Shown: positions 23,214-31,322, counted from the first letter of the stretch. The stretch is DNA of 64,000 bases from Cellulomonas phragmiteti (GCF_016862775.1 NZ_BONP01000004.1:1-64000), one strand, 5' to 3'. Numbers and translations: made by a program. Notes: generated by a model from the sequence alone, not told the origin.

Positions 23214-24233
23214 TCACCGCCCCCGGGCGGCCGTCCGCGCCGCCGTCAGCGTGGGCAGGTGCTGGTCGAGGTACGCGATGAGCGCCTCGGTCTCCTGCTC
23301 CGCCGTGTCCCCGGACGGGACGAACGGAGAGCCGTCGAAGTAGCGCGGGGAGGTCCCCGGGCCGTCCGGGCTGCCGTGGTCCGCGTCGATCGACTCGCGC
23401 CACTTCTCGGCGTGCTCCTGCCACTCCTGCCGGTCGACGAGCGCGGGCGCGGTGAACCACACGTTCCAGCTCAGCACCGTGCCCGGCAGCAGCAGGTTCC
23501 CGGAGGACCGGTTGAAGGCGTCCATGACGAGGTGCTCGACGTCGTCGACCACGGCGTCACCGGTCCGCTCGATGGCGCCGATCTCCACGTCGATGTGGCC
23601 GACGGCCCAGGCCACGTCGTGGTGCTGGGCGAACCCCGGGCTGGCGAACAGGTCCGTCTCGCCCGTGCGCAGCGGGAGGACGGGCTGCGTCGCGTCGTCA
23701 CGGCGGAACGTGGGGACGCGGATCGCGTGCGCCTTGTCCACGGGGAACCGGTAGCCGCTCTCGGACAGCAGCGTCCACAGCATCCGGACCAACGGGCTCT
23801 GCTTCGCGCTCGGGCTGAACCAGATCTTCGCCTCGACGGTCAGCTCCCCGGCGAGCGTCCGCGCGGTCTCGTCGACCCAGCCGCGCTGGCCGGTCACCGA
23901 GACCTCCACGTTGAGGCTGCCGTAGGACGGCGAGCACGTGCCCTGCTGCGGGCAGATGATCGAGTAGATCCGCCCCTCGTCGGTGTACCCGACGCGGGAG
24001 ATGTCGGGAGCGAACATCTGGAAGGCCCGGGACGCCTCGTCACCGGGCACCGTCAGCCAGCTGAACTCCGGCCACAGCACCGCCTGCTGGCGCTGCAGCA
24101 GCGCGATGTTGTCCATGTTGCCCAGCAGCGGCAGGGACGACAGGTCGGGGTCCGGGTAGGCGAACGCGGGGTCCGACTGCGCGAAGCCCCCCACCCAGCC
24201 CGGCGGGACGGCGGCGACAGGGTCGACGGGCAT
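23214..24233 (-). CDS. Protein of unknown function
   Basis: A 339-aa soluble protein that I do not recognise. It has aromatic-rich segments (LWPEFSWLTVPG, SWNVWFTAPALVDRQEWQEHAEKW), a short Cys pair in IICPQQGTCSPSYG, strands with alternating polarity (SLNVEVSVTG, ELTVEAKIWF) and an acidic C-terminal helix. No signal peptide is evident. Start ATG 24233 has GAGGAG 7 nt upstream. The gene lies on the opposite strand between the intact cupin and its truncated copy, so it may have been inserted during or after that duplication. Confidence 0.72.
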   Translation of the reverse strand: MPVDPVAAVPPGWVGGFAQSDPAFAYPDPDLSSLPLLGNMDNIALLQRQQAVLWPEFSWLTVPGDEASRAFQMFAPDISRVGYTDEGRIYSIICPQQGTCSPSYGSLNVEVSVTGQRGWVDETARTLAGELTVEAKIWFSPSAKQSPLVRMLWTLLSESGYRFPVDKAHAIRVPTFRRDDATQPVLPLRTGETDLFASPGFAQHHDVAWAVGHIDVEIGAIERTGDAVVDDVEHLVMDAFNRSSGNLLLPGTVLSWNVWFTAPALVDRQEWQEHAEKWRESIDADHGSPDGPGTSPRYFDGSPFVPSGDTAEQETEALIAYLDQHLPTLTAARTAARGR

Positions 24234-24349
24234 GGCGGTGCTCCTCACGTGGACATCCCCCCAGTGGCGACGTGGGCGATCGACGCTAGCGCCCGGGGGG
24301 TCGGCCGGTCCACGGTCGACGAGGAGCAGCCTGCGGACGGTCGGCGAGG

Positions 24350-24529
24350 GGCGACATCGTCGTGGTCCCGGCCGGTCGCACGCACAACTTCCTCAACACG
24401 GGCGAGAACCGGCTGATGCTCTACACGGTCTACGGCCCGCCGGAGCACGCCGAGGGTGCCGTCCACCGCACCAAGGAGGAGGCCGACGCTGCCGAGGAAG
24501 CCGGGAAGGACGAGCCGCCGACCGGGTGA
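24350..24529 (+). pseudogene. 5'-truncated copy of the cupin gene
   Basis: Reads GDIVVVPAGRTHNFLNTGEN through to KDEPPTG and a stop. It matches the last 59 codons of the cupin at 22752-23144 with about 8 amino-acid changes, and includes a run of about 60 identical nucleotides. The first metal-binding half is missing; upstream sequence is unrelated and belongs to the leader of the unknown gene at 23214-24233. Homology continues past the stop into a decayed copy of the terminator. Confidence 0.82.
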
Positions 24530-24569
24530 CGTGACGAGCCCCGTCCGGATCGCGGGGCGGGGCCGTCGT

Positions 24570-24622
24570 GAGACCGGGCTGAGTCGTCGTCACGACCTGA
24601 GACGACGACTCAGCCCGGTCTC
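24570..24622. terminator. 22-bp-arm hairpin, terminator-like repeat (left copy)
   Basis: The arms begin GAGACCGGGCTG and are perfectly complementary over 22 bp, with a 9-nt loop. It lies just after the cupin remnant and 32 bp before the end of the DinB gene. A related hairpin sharing the 12-bp arm GAGACCGGGCTG sits on the other side of the DinB gene at 25341-25394. Confidence 0.8.
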
Positions 24623-24654
24623 GACGGGGCGCCGTCCCAGCACGTGGACATCGG

Positions 24655-25194
24655 TCAGCGCTCGGCAGGCCGACGTGCTGCGTAGAGGTCCCGCAGGAGC
24701 GCGATCTCCGCGCCGTGGTGGAGCACCTCCTGGCTGACCCACCACACGATCTCGATGAAGGGCTGGTCGGCGTCGTCGCCGTCAGGGTAGGTGGAACGGC
24801 CCACCTGGTCGAGCGCGGCGTCGTCCGCGGTGACGAGGGCCTCGCGCCACGCACCCAGCCCGCGCTCGAGCATGGCCACGCCCGCGGCGGCCGCGCCCGG
24901 GAAGCGTAGGTCGGCCTCGGCCCCCTGACGGCTCCCCACGGTGTACTCGGCCCGGAGCAGGAGCATCTCGGCGAGGTGGGCGATGCGCCAGGCGATCGTC
25001 GTGACCGGCGGCGGCCAGGGGTGAGGTCGCCCGCCGTCGCGCCCCCACACGCCGGCGCCCACCAGCACGGTGGCGCCGACGCCCGGCCCGTCGGCCTTGC
25101 GGCGCACCGACCAGGAGCCGGGGACCGGCTCCCAGAGGTACTCGTCGTCCGTCATCGGCGACACGCGGACACGCTCACCGTCGCCGCTGACCAC
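24655..25194 (-). CDS. DinB-superfamily protein (N-terminus probably longer)
   Basis: A four-helix DinB/DfsB-type protein, 179 aa from GTG 25194. Family blocks: TDDEYLWEPVPGSWSVR, TTIAWRIAHLAEMLLLRAEY (metal-ligand His) and VWWVSQEVLHHGAEIALLRDL (HxxxE-like His pair). The open frame continues upstream as LAPLLAQYDWACERLLARL, which is the normal first helix of this family, so the true start is probably near 25287. There the codon is GTA, 6 nt after TAGGCT, and no ATG, GTG or TTG is in frame. These proteins are often thiol-dependent transferases. Confidence 0.82.
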   Translation of the reverse strand: MVSGDGERVRVSPMTDDEYLWEPVPGSWSVRRKADGPGVGATVLVGAGVWGRDGGRPHPWPPPVTTIAWRIAHLAEMLLLRAEYTVGSRQGAEADLRFPGAAAAGVAMLERGLGAWREALVTADDAALDQVGRSTYPDGDDADQPFIEIVWWVSQEVLHHGAEIALLRDLYAARRPAER

Positions 25195-25340
25195 GTCGGG
25201 CCCGGTGAGCCGCGCGAGCAGCCGCTCGCACGCCCAGTCGTACTGGGCGAGGAGCGGAGCCAGGCGTCGGGGGACGGCACCGGTTACCGGACGAGCCTAG
25301 GCGGGCATGCGCCGCACGGGAACGGGGCGCTCGTCGCCGC

Positions 25341-25394
25341 GAGACCGGGCTGGGGTGGCGCACGACGTCGGATGAGCGACCTCAGCCCGGTCTC
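25341..25394. terminator. Hairpin sharing the GAGACCGGGCTG arm (right copy)
   Basis: 12-bp arms GAGACCGGGCTG / CAGCCCGGTCTC with a 30-nt loop. The same arm is used by the longer hairpin at 24570-24622. The two copies flank the DinB gene. Between this element and ATG 25484 lies the leaderless promoter TACGGT of the GPP34 gene. Confidence 0.6.
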
Positions 25395-25483
25395 GTCGAC
25401 GGCTGGTCCGCCGGGCGCCGCCGTCGGCGAGATCCGTCCCGCGGCTGATCCGCGGGCGCCGGCCGCGTTCGTACGGTGGGCGC

Positions 25484-26158
25484 ATGATCGTGGCCGAGAG
25501 CGTGCTGCTGCTGCTGACCGACGACACCACCGGGAGGTCGCTCGTCGACGGGACGCGCCGGGACATCGCGGTCGCCGGTGCGGTGATCGCCGAGCTCGCC
25601 ACCTCGGGACGCCTCGAGGCGGTGACGTCGTCCGGCCTGTTCGGCCGGACGACGCTGCGGGTCCTCGACGCGACCCCGCTCGGCGACGAGGTGCTCGACG
25701 ACTCCCTCGCGCGGGTCGCGGGCCCCGGCAGCGCGTCGCCCACCGCCGTGCTGGACCGCATCCGCAAGGGCCTGCGCGAGCGTCTCTACGACCGGCTCGT
25801 CGGCCGCGGGGTGGTGCGCGCCGAGCAGGGCAGGGTCCTGGGTATCTTCCCCACCACGTCCTGGCCCGCGGTCGACACGGCGCACGAGGCGCAGGTGCGG
25901 CGGGCGCTGCACGAGGTCCTCGTCGTCGGCAGGGCGCCCGCCCCGCACGAGGCGTCGATCGTCGCGCTGCTCCACGCGGTCGACGTGGTCCCGAAGGTCC
26001 TGCCGGGCACCGGGCTGCCGAACCGCGAGCTCAAGGCCCGGGCGAAGCAGGTCGCCGCCGGCGACGTGGGCGGGGAGGCCGCCCGCAAGGCCGTCGAGGC
26101 CGTGCAGGCCGCGGTGGTCGCCGGCGGCGCCGCGGCCGCCGTCGCGGCGTCCGGCTGA
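25484..26158 (+). CDS. GPP34 (GOLPH3/Vps74)-like protein
   Basis: A 224-aa helical protein. SVLLLLTDDTTGRSLVDGT, VAGAVIAELATSGRLE and RIRKGLRERLYDRLVGRGVVRAEQGRVLGIFPTTSWP are typical of bacterial GPP34-domain proteins, relatives of the phosphoinositide-binding Golgi protein GOLPH3. The bacterial role is unknown. TACGGT lies 6 nt before the ATG. A small hairpin follows the stop. Confidence 0.87.
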   Translation: MIVAESVLLLLTDDTTGRSLVDGTRRDIAVAGAVIAELATSGRLEAVTSSGLFGRTTLRVLDATPLGDEVLDDSLARVAGPGSASPTAVLDRIRKGLRERLYDRLVGRGVVRAEQGRVLGIFPTTSWPAVDTAHEAQVRRALHEVLVVGRAPAPHEASIVALLHAVDVVPKVLPGTGLPNRELKARAKQVAAGDVGGEAARKAVEAVQAAVVAGGAAAAVAASG

Positions 26159-26164
26159 CCGCCC

Positions 26165-26179
26165 GCGCCCGGTGGGCGC
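26165..26179. terminator. Short hairpin
   Basis: GCGCCC GGT GGGCGC between the convergent GPP34 and SDR genes. Short but well placed. Confidence 0.45.
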
Positions 26180-26190
26180 CGCGCCGCCGC

Positions 26191-27720
26191 TCACCAGGCC
26201 GAGCGCGCGTAGTCCTTGAGGAAGCAGCCGTACAGGTCCTCGCCCGCCTCGCCGCGCACGATCGGGTCGTACACCCGCGCGGCGCCGTCGACGAGGTCGA
26301 GGGGCGCGTGGAAGCCCTCCTCGGCGAGCCGCACCTTGGTGTAGTGGGGGCGCTCGTCGGTGATCCAGCCGGTGTCGACGGCCGTCATGAGGATGCCGTC
26401 GTCCAGCATCTGCGCGGCGCTGGTGCGCGTGAGCATGTTGAGCGCGGCCTTGCTCATGTTGGTGTGCGGGTGGCCGGGGCCCTTGTAGCCGCGCGAGAAC
26501 ACGCCCTCCATCGCCGAGACGTTGACGACGTACGTGCGCCGCGCGGGCGATGCGGCGAGGGCCGGGCGCAGGCGGCTGATGAGGATGAACGGCGCGGTCT
26601 GGTTGCAGAGCTGGACCTCGAGCAGCTCCATGGGGTCGACCTGCTCGACGGTCGCGACCCAGCTGTTGGTCTCCGCGACGTCGGGGACCAGGCCGCCCGC
26701 GTCGATCGACGTGCCCGCGACGAGCCGTTCCAGGCTCGCGGCCTCGGCCGTCAGGGACTGCGCGACGAGCTCGTCCGCGTCCCGCGCGGCGCGCTCGATG
26801 GCCAGCGCCGGGCTGGTGAGGTCGCTGACGGACCCGGCGAGCGCGCGCGGGTGCGCGTCGCTGGTGTGCCCGAACGTCGTGATCATGCGTGCGGCCTCGG
26901 CGGGCAGCGGCGCGGACTCGGCCTCGGCGATCCGCGAGTACGCCCCCGGGAGCCGGCGCACGGTCTGCGCGGCGTTGTTGATGAGGACGTCCAGCGGCCC
27001 CTGCGCCGCCACGTGGTCCGCGAGCGACACCACCTGGGCCGGGTCGCGCAGGTCGATCCCGACGACGTGCAGCCGGTGCAGCCAGTCCGCGGAGTCGTCC
27101 ATCGCGCTGAAGCGGCGGACCGCGTCGCGGGGGAACCGGGTGGTGATCGTCAGGTCCGCGCCGTCGCGCAGCAGCCGCAGCGCGATGTACATGCCGATCT
27201 TCGCGCGCCCGCCGGTGAGCAGCGCGCGTCGGCCGGTGAGGTCGGTGCGGGCGTCGCGCTTGGCGTGGTGCAGCGCCGCGCACGTGGGGCACAGCTGGTG
27301 GTAGAAGGCGTCGACGACCGTGTACGCCTCCTTGCACACGTAGCAGGGTCGCGCCTTGAGCAGGGTGCCGGCGCTCGCGGCCGTCGTCGCGGACGTGAGC
27401 GGCACGCCGTTCGTCTCGTCGTCGATCCGCCCCGGGCTGCCCGTCGCGGTGGCGGCGACGACGGCCGCGTCGGCCTCGGCGATGAGCCGGCGCTTCTCGC
27501 CGCGGCGGTGCTTCTTGGCCGCCTTGAACAGGGACGACGACGCGCGCCGGGCCGCCGCGTGCTGCGGGTGCTCCTGCGGCAGCACGGCGACCTGGTCCAT
27601 CACCCGCAGGAACGTCGCGAAGTCGGCGGGGGGGACGCCGGGCAGCGCAGCCGCGTCCTCGGTGCCGTCGTCGTGCCCGGGGGTGGTGGGCTGCGCCGGG
27701 GTGGTGGTGTGCGCGCTCAT
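26191..27720 (-). CDS. SDR-family protein with Zn-ribbon-like insert
   Basis: A 509-aa protein. Residues about 126-147 hold two CxxC pairs (C126, C129, C144, C147; CYVCK and LCPTC) that look like a zinc ribbon. From about 160 there is a short-chain dehydrogenase Rossmann fold: TGGRAKIG (169-176), VVGIDLRDP and DVLINNAAQ. At the catalytic site the segment HPHTNMSKAALNM keeps Lys but has Thr where SDR enzymes have Tyr. Activity may therefore be altered or lost. N-terminal ~100 residues are low-complexity and basic. No function can be named. Confidence 0.77.
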   Translation of the reverse strand: MSAHTTTPAQPTTPGHDDGTEDAAALPGVPPADFATFLRVMDQVAVLPQEHPQHAAARRASSSLFKAAKKHRRGEKRRLIAEADAAVVAATATGSPGRIDDETNGVPLTSATTAASAGTLLKARPCYVCKEAYTVVDAFYHQLCPTCAALHHAKRDARTDLTGRRALLTGGRAKIGMYIALRLLRDGADLTITTRFPRDAVRRFSAMDDSADWLHRLHVVGIDLRDPAQVVSLADHVAAQGPLDVLINNAAQTVRRLPGAYSRIAEAESAPLPAEAARMITTFGHTSDAHPRALAGSVSDLTSPALAIERAARDADELVAQSLTAEAASLERLVAGTSIDAGGLVPDVAETNSWVATVEQVDPMELLEVQLCNQTAPFILISRLRPALAASPARRTYVVNVSAMEGVFSRGYKGPGHPHTNMSKAALNMLTRTSAAQMLDDGILMTAVDTGWITDERPHYTKVRLAEEGFHAPLDLVDGAARVYDPIVRGEAGEDLYGCFLKDYARSAW

Positions 27721-27824
27721 GCGCCGTCCGTCCTGCGTGGGGGAGAGCCGCCGCGCGTGTCGCGGGGCCCGAAGAGCCTACGCCTGCGCCCCGCGGCTCC
27801 CGTGTCCCACCCTTCGGACTTAAG

Positions 27825-27854
27825 TTGATTAAAAGAGTCGGCTTTATCTACGGT
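27825..27854 (+). promoter_or_regulatory. Promoter of the organosulfur operon leader
   Basis: TTGATT (27825-27830) and TACGGT (27849-27854) are spaced by 18 bp, and the leader ATG follows 6 nt later. The surrounding stretch (cttaagttgattaaaag) is strikingly AT-rich for this genome and contains TTAA repeats, so an activator or repressor may bind there. The gene-free stretch 27721-27824 otherwise holds only the promoter side of the SDR gene. Confidence 0.65.
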
Positions 27855-27860
27855 CGCACC

Positions 27861-27959
27861 ATGACCCCGTCGACACCGCTCGCCCGCACGGCGCCGTCGC
27901 CCCGCGACGCCGCCCTGCCGGCCCGGTGCTGTCGCGGCGTCCTGCGCTCCTGTCGGTAG
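27861..27959 (+). CDS. Putative cysteine-responsive leader peptide (32 aa)
   Basis: A leaderless 32-codon ORF: MTPSTPLARTAPSPRDAALP, then ARCCRGVLRSCR and TAG. Three Cys codons, two adjacent, fall in the last ten codons. It is transcribed from the promoter at 27825-27854 and ends 130 nt before the flavin reductase gene of a sulfur-scavenging operon. Leader peptides with late Cys codons are known upstream of sulfur genes in actinobacteria and act through ribosome stalling when Cys-tRNA is scarce. The role here is inferred from position and codon content. Confidence 0.62.
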   Translation: MTPSTPLARTAPSPRDAALPARCCRGVLRSCR

Positions 27960-28089
27960 TCCCCGACGCACGCACCCCGGCCGGCCCGGTCGCCCTCGTG
28001 GCGGCCCCGCTCGCCCCACCTCCCGCTCCTTCCCCGCCACGTGACCGCCACCGGTCCGGGGCTCCCTGCTGACCTCCCAGGAGACCTCC
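27960..28089 (+). promoter_or_regulatory. Candidate attenuator/leader region
   Basis: 130-nt untranslated stretch between the Cys-rich leader peptide and the flavin reductase start. It contains GTGGCGG (27998-28004) that can pair with CCGCCAC (28034-28040), and an alternative partner (gaccgccac) a few bases later, so two mutually exclusive hairpins are possible. AGGAGA before GTG 28090 is the ribosome site to be controlled. Pairings were judged by eye only. Confidence 0.4.
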
Positions 28090-28587
28090 GTGTCCTTGTC
28101 GACCCCACCCGCAGTCGATCGCGAGACCTACCGCAGCGTGTTCCGTGAGTACGCCGGCGACGTCATCGTCGTCACCGTCGACGGCGACGACGGCCCGCAC
28201 GGCTTCACCGCCACGTCGCTGACGTCGGTGTCCGCCCAGCCCCCGATCGTCTCGTTCGTCATCAACGAGCGCTCGTCGAGCTGGCCCGCGCTGAGCGGCG
28301 CTGCGTCGGCCGTCGTGAACCTGCTCGACGCCTCCCACACCGACCTCGCGCGAACCTTCGCCACCCACGGCGCCGACCGGTTCGGTGCCGCCACCCCCTG
28401 GCACCGGCTCGCGACCGGCGAGCCCGTGCTCACGCAGGCACCCATCGCCCTGCGCGTCGAGATCACCGACCGCATCCCCGCCGGCGAGCAGTACGTCGTC
28501 CTCGCGCAGGTCACCGAGGTGCGCGTCGTCGGCACCCGCGAGCCGCTGCTGTACTGGGCGGGCGACTACCGCCGGATCGCGTCGTGA
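28090..28587 (+). CDS. Flavin reductase (FMN reductase) family protein
   Basis: A 165-aa protein of the flavin reductase/HpaC-like family: TYRSVFREYAGDVIVVTVDG, GPHGFTATSLTSVSAQPPIVSFVIN (FMN-binding) and HRLATGEPVLTQAPIALRVEI. It would supply reduced FMN to the monooxygenase at 31323. First structural gene of a five-gene operon; start GTG 28090 with AGGAGA upstream; its stop overlaps the next GTG by 4 bp. Confidence 0.9.
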   Translation: MSLSTPPAVDRETYRSVFREYAGDVIVVTVDGDDGPHGFTATSLTSVSAQPPIVSFVINERSSSWPALSGAASAVVNLLDASHTDLARTFATHGADRFGAATPWHRLATGEPVLTQAPIALRVEITDRIPAGEQYVVLAQVTEVRVVGTREPLLYWAGDYRRIAS

Positions 28588-29636
28588 GCCGCCGCCTCGC
28601 GCCCGTCGCGGCGCTGCTCACCGCCGTCGCCGTCCTCGCCGCCGGCTGCTCAGCCTCCACGGCCACGGCCGACGCGGACGCGTCCGTCACGATCCGCTAC
28701 CAGGGCAGCGCCGGGCAGGTGACCCTGGCGGAGCTCGCCGACGACCTCGGGTACTTCGAGGAGGTCACGCTCGAGTGGGTCGGCGACACCACGAGCGGGC
28801 CGCAGGACATCCAGTCCGCCGCGACCGGGCAGACCGACGTCGGCGGCGCGTTCAACGGGGCGATCGCCAAGCTCGTGGCCGCGGGATCGCCCATCACCTC
28901 CGTGATCAGCTACTACGGCTCCGACGACCTCGCGTTCAACGGCTACTACGTGCTCGACGGCAGCCCGATCCGCACCGCGCAGGACCTGATCGGCAAGAAG
29001 GTCGGGATGAACACCCTCGGCGCGCACCACGAGTTCGTCGTCCGGGAGTGGCTCGCGCAGGAGGGACTGACACCCGCCGAGATCGCGCAGGTCGAGCTGA
29101 TCGTCGTGCCGCCCGTGTCCACCGAGCAGGCGCTGCGCGAGGGGCAGATCGACGTCGGCACCCTGGGCAGCGTCTTCCGCGACAGCGCGCTCGAGCGCGG
29201 CGGCCTGCGCGAGCTGTTCACCGACACCTCCCTGTACGGCGAGTTCAGCTACGGCACGCTGGTCTTCCGGGACGACTTCCTGGCGGAGCACCCGGCCGCG
29301 GCCGAGGACTTCGTCCAGGGCGTGGCCCGGGCCATCCGCTGGACGCAGACGCAACCGCGCGAGGCCGTGATCGCGCGCTTCGAGCAGATCATCGAGGGGC
29401 GCGACCGCGAGGAGAGCACCGACCTCGTGCAGTACTGGAAGAGCGCCGGCGTGGCCGGGCCGGGCGGTGTCATCGACCCGCAGGAGATCTCGATCTGGAC
29501 CGACTGGCTGGTCCGCGAGGGCACGCTCGACGAGGGACAGCTCGACCCCGAGGACCTCTACACCAACGACCTCAACCCGTACGCCAACGGCACGTTCGAC
29601 CCGACGAGCGGGCCGGACGGCGAGGTGCTCCCGTGA
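28584..29636 (+). CDS. ABC transporter substrate-binding lipoprotein (sulfonate/organosulfur type)
   Basis: A 350-aa SsuA/TauA/NMT1-type binding protein. Lipoprotein signal LTAVAVLAAGC (lipobox LAAGC, lipidated Cys about residue 22), then IRYQGSAGQVTLAELADDLGYFEEV, SAATGQTDVGGAFNGAIAKL, GKKVGMNTLGAHHEFVVREWL and ALREGQIDVGTLG, all features of this periplasmic-binding fold. GTG start overlaps the reductase stop and its own stop overlaps the ATPase start, so the operon is translationally coupled. Confidence 0.9.
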   Translation: MSRRLAPVAALLTAVAVLAAGCSASTATADADASVTIRYQGSAGQVTLAELADDLGYFEEVTLEWVGDTTSGPQDIQSAATGQTDVGGAFNGAIAKLVAAGSPITSVISYYGSDDLAFNGYYVLDGSPIRTAQDLIGKKVGMNTLGAHHEFVVREWLAQEGLTPAEIAQVELIVVPPVSTEQALREGQIDVGTLGSVFRDSALERGGLRELFTDTSLYGEFSYGTLVFRDDFLAEHPAAAEDFVQGVARAIRWTQTQPREAVIARFEQIIEGRDREESTDLVQYWKSAGVAGPGGVIDPQEISIWTDWLVREGTLDEGQLDPEDLYTNDLNPYANGTFDPTSGPDGEVLP

Positions 29637-30430
29637 CCGCCGCGCTGCACGTGGCCGGCGTCCGCAAGGACTTCGTCGTGCGCAACCAGGGGGCGAGCGC
29701 CCGATTCACGGCCGTGCAGGATCTCGACCTCGTCGTGCCCGACGGGCAGTTCCTCACCGTCGTCGGACCCAGCGGCTGCGGCAAGTCGACGCTGCTGGAC
29801 CTCGTCGCCGGCCTCACGGCGCCGACCGCCGGCCGCATCCTGCTGCACGGCGCACCCGTCACCGGTCCCGCGACCGACCGCGCCGTGGTGTTCCAGCAGT
29901 ACGCGCTGCTGCCCTGGCGCACGGCCCGCAAGAACGTCGAGCTGGGGCTGGAGTCGATCGGCGTCCCGCGTCGGCAGCGCGCCCGGCTGGCCGACGAGCA
30001 CCTCCACCTCGTGGGGCTGACCGGGTTCGAGGACCGCTACCCGCACGAGCTGTCCGGGGGCATGAAGCAGCGCGTCGCCATCGCCCGCGCGCTCGCGGTC
30101 GACCCGCGGGTGCTGCTGATGGACGAGCCGTTCGCGGCCCTCGACGCCCAGACCCGCGAGTCCCTGCAGGAGGAGCTGCTGCGGATCTGGCGAGCCACCG
30201 GCAAGACCGTCGTGTTCATCACGCACGGCATCGACGAGGCCGTGTACCTGGGCCAGCGCGTGGCCGTGATGACGCCCCGCCCCGGGCGGATCAGCGACGT
30301 CATCGACATCGACCTCGACCCGGTGCCGGGCCAGGACGTGCGCTCCGACCCGGCGTTCGGGCGGCTGCGGCACCGCGTCTGGTCGGCACTCCAGCACCCC
30401 GCACCCGACCGGGAGGTCGCCCATGTCTAG
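29633..30430 (+). CDS. ABC transporter ATP-binding protein (SsuB/TauB-like)
   Basis: A 265-aa ATPase. Walker A GPSGCGKST (45-53), Q-loop VVFQQYALLPW, signature LSGGMKQR (140-147), Walker B VLLMDEP (160-166) and H-loop ITHGIDEAV. Closest in type to the nitrate/sulfonate/taurine import ATPases. Starts at GTG 29633 overlapping the preceding stop; overlaps the permease gene by 8 bp. Confidence 0.92.
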   Translation: MTAALHVAGVRKDFVVRNQGASARFTAVQDLDLVVPDGQFLTVVGPSGCGKSTLLDLVAGLTAPTAGRILLHGAPVTGPATDRAVVFQQYALLPWRTARKNVELGLESIGVPRRQRARLADEHLHLVGLTGFEDRYPHELSGGMKQRVAIARALAVDPRVLLMDEPFAALDAQTRESLQEELLRIWRATGKTVVFITHGIDEAVYLGQRVAVMTPRPGRISDVIDIDLDPVPGQDVRSDPAFGRLRHRVWSALQHPAPDREVAHV

Positions 30431-31289
30431 CTCCACGCTCACCCGACCCGTCGCAGCTGCCCTCGACGTCGCGCCGGAGGACTACCGGCGGCGCGCCGGG
30501 CTGGACGTCGCGGCCCGACCGGGACGGTTCCGGCTCGCCGTGGGACGCCTCGCCCGCGGCAGCGTCGCGGTCGTCGCCTTCGCCGCGCTCTGGGAGGTGG
30601 CACCGCGACTCGGCCTCGTCGACCGGGTGTTCCTGCCACCGCTCAGCGTGGCGCTCGGCGCGCTCGCCGACCTCGTCGCCAACGGTCAGCTGGCCGTGCA
30701 CCTGCAGGCGAGCCTGACCCGCGCGCTGATCGGCCTGAGCATCGCGATCTCCGCGGCCATCCCGCTGGGGGCCGCGATCGGGCGCTCACCGGCCGTGGCC
30801 CGGCTGCTCAACCCGGTGCTCGAGCTCTTCCGCAACACTGCCGCCCTCGCGCTCCTGCCGGTGTTCGTCCTCGTCCTCGGCATCGGGGAGACGTCCAAGA
30901 TCGCGCTGGTCGTCTACGCGTGCTTCTTCCCGGTGCTGCTCAGCACCATCACCGGCGTCCGCACGGTGGACCCCCTGCTGCTCAAGTCCGCCCGGTCCCT
31001 GGGCCTGCACCCGCTGCAGCTGTTCACCAAGGTCACGCTGCCGGCGGCCGTCCCGACCATCTTCACCGGAGTCCGCATGGCCGGAGCCGCGTCGATCCTC
31101 GTGCTGGTCGCCGCCGAGATGGTCGGCGCCCGCGCGGGCCTGGGCTACTTGGTGACCGCCGCCCAGCAGAACTTCGCGATCCCCGACATGTACGCCGGGA
31201 TCCTCACGATCGCGCTCGTCGGCCTCGCGATCAACGCCGTCCTTCTGCTCGCCGAGCGCCGCCTGTCGCGCTGGCGCCCCTCCGCCTGA
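30423..31289 (+). CDS. ABC transporter permease (SsuC/TauC-like)
   Basis: A 288-aa membrane protein with six helices and the BPD_transp_1 EAA-like loop (VDPLLLKSARSLGLHPLQLFTKVTLPAAVPTIFTGVRMA). LGYLVTAAQQNFAIPDMYAGIL is typical of sulfonate/taurine permeases. GGGAGG 6 nt before the ATG. Forms the importer with the two preceding genes. Confidence 0.92.
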   Translation: MSSSTLTRPVAAALDVAPEDYRRRAGLDVAARPGRFRLAVGRLARGSVAVVAFAALWEVAPRLGLVDRVFLPPLSVALGALADLVANGQLAVHLQASLTRALIGLSIAISAAIPLGAAIGRSPAVARLLNPVLELFRNTAALALLPVFVLVLGIGETSKIALVVYACFFPVLLSTITGVRTVDPLLLKSARSLGLHPLQLFTKVTLPAAVPTIFTGVRMAGAASILVLVAAEMVGARAGLGYLVTAAQQNFAIPDMYAGILTIALVGLAINAVLLLAERRLSRWRPSA

Positions 31290-31322
31290 CCCGCCCACCT
31301 CCCGTTCGACCCAGGAGCCCTC

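Noticed and set aside
23214..24529. Composite transposon or insertion sequence
   Set aside because: The flanking repeats are direct copies of a cupin gene end; there is no transposase, inverted terminal repeat or target-site duplication.
24976..27828. A 950-codon plus-strand open frame across DinB, GPP34 and SDR genes
   Set aside because: It crosses several genes with clear families on either strand and shows no domain of its own.
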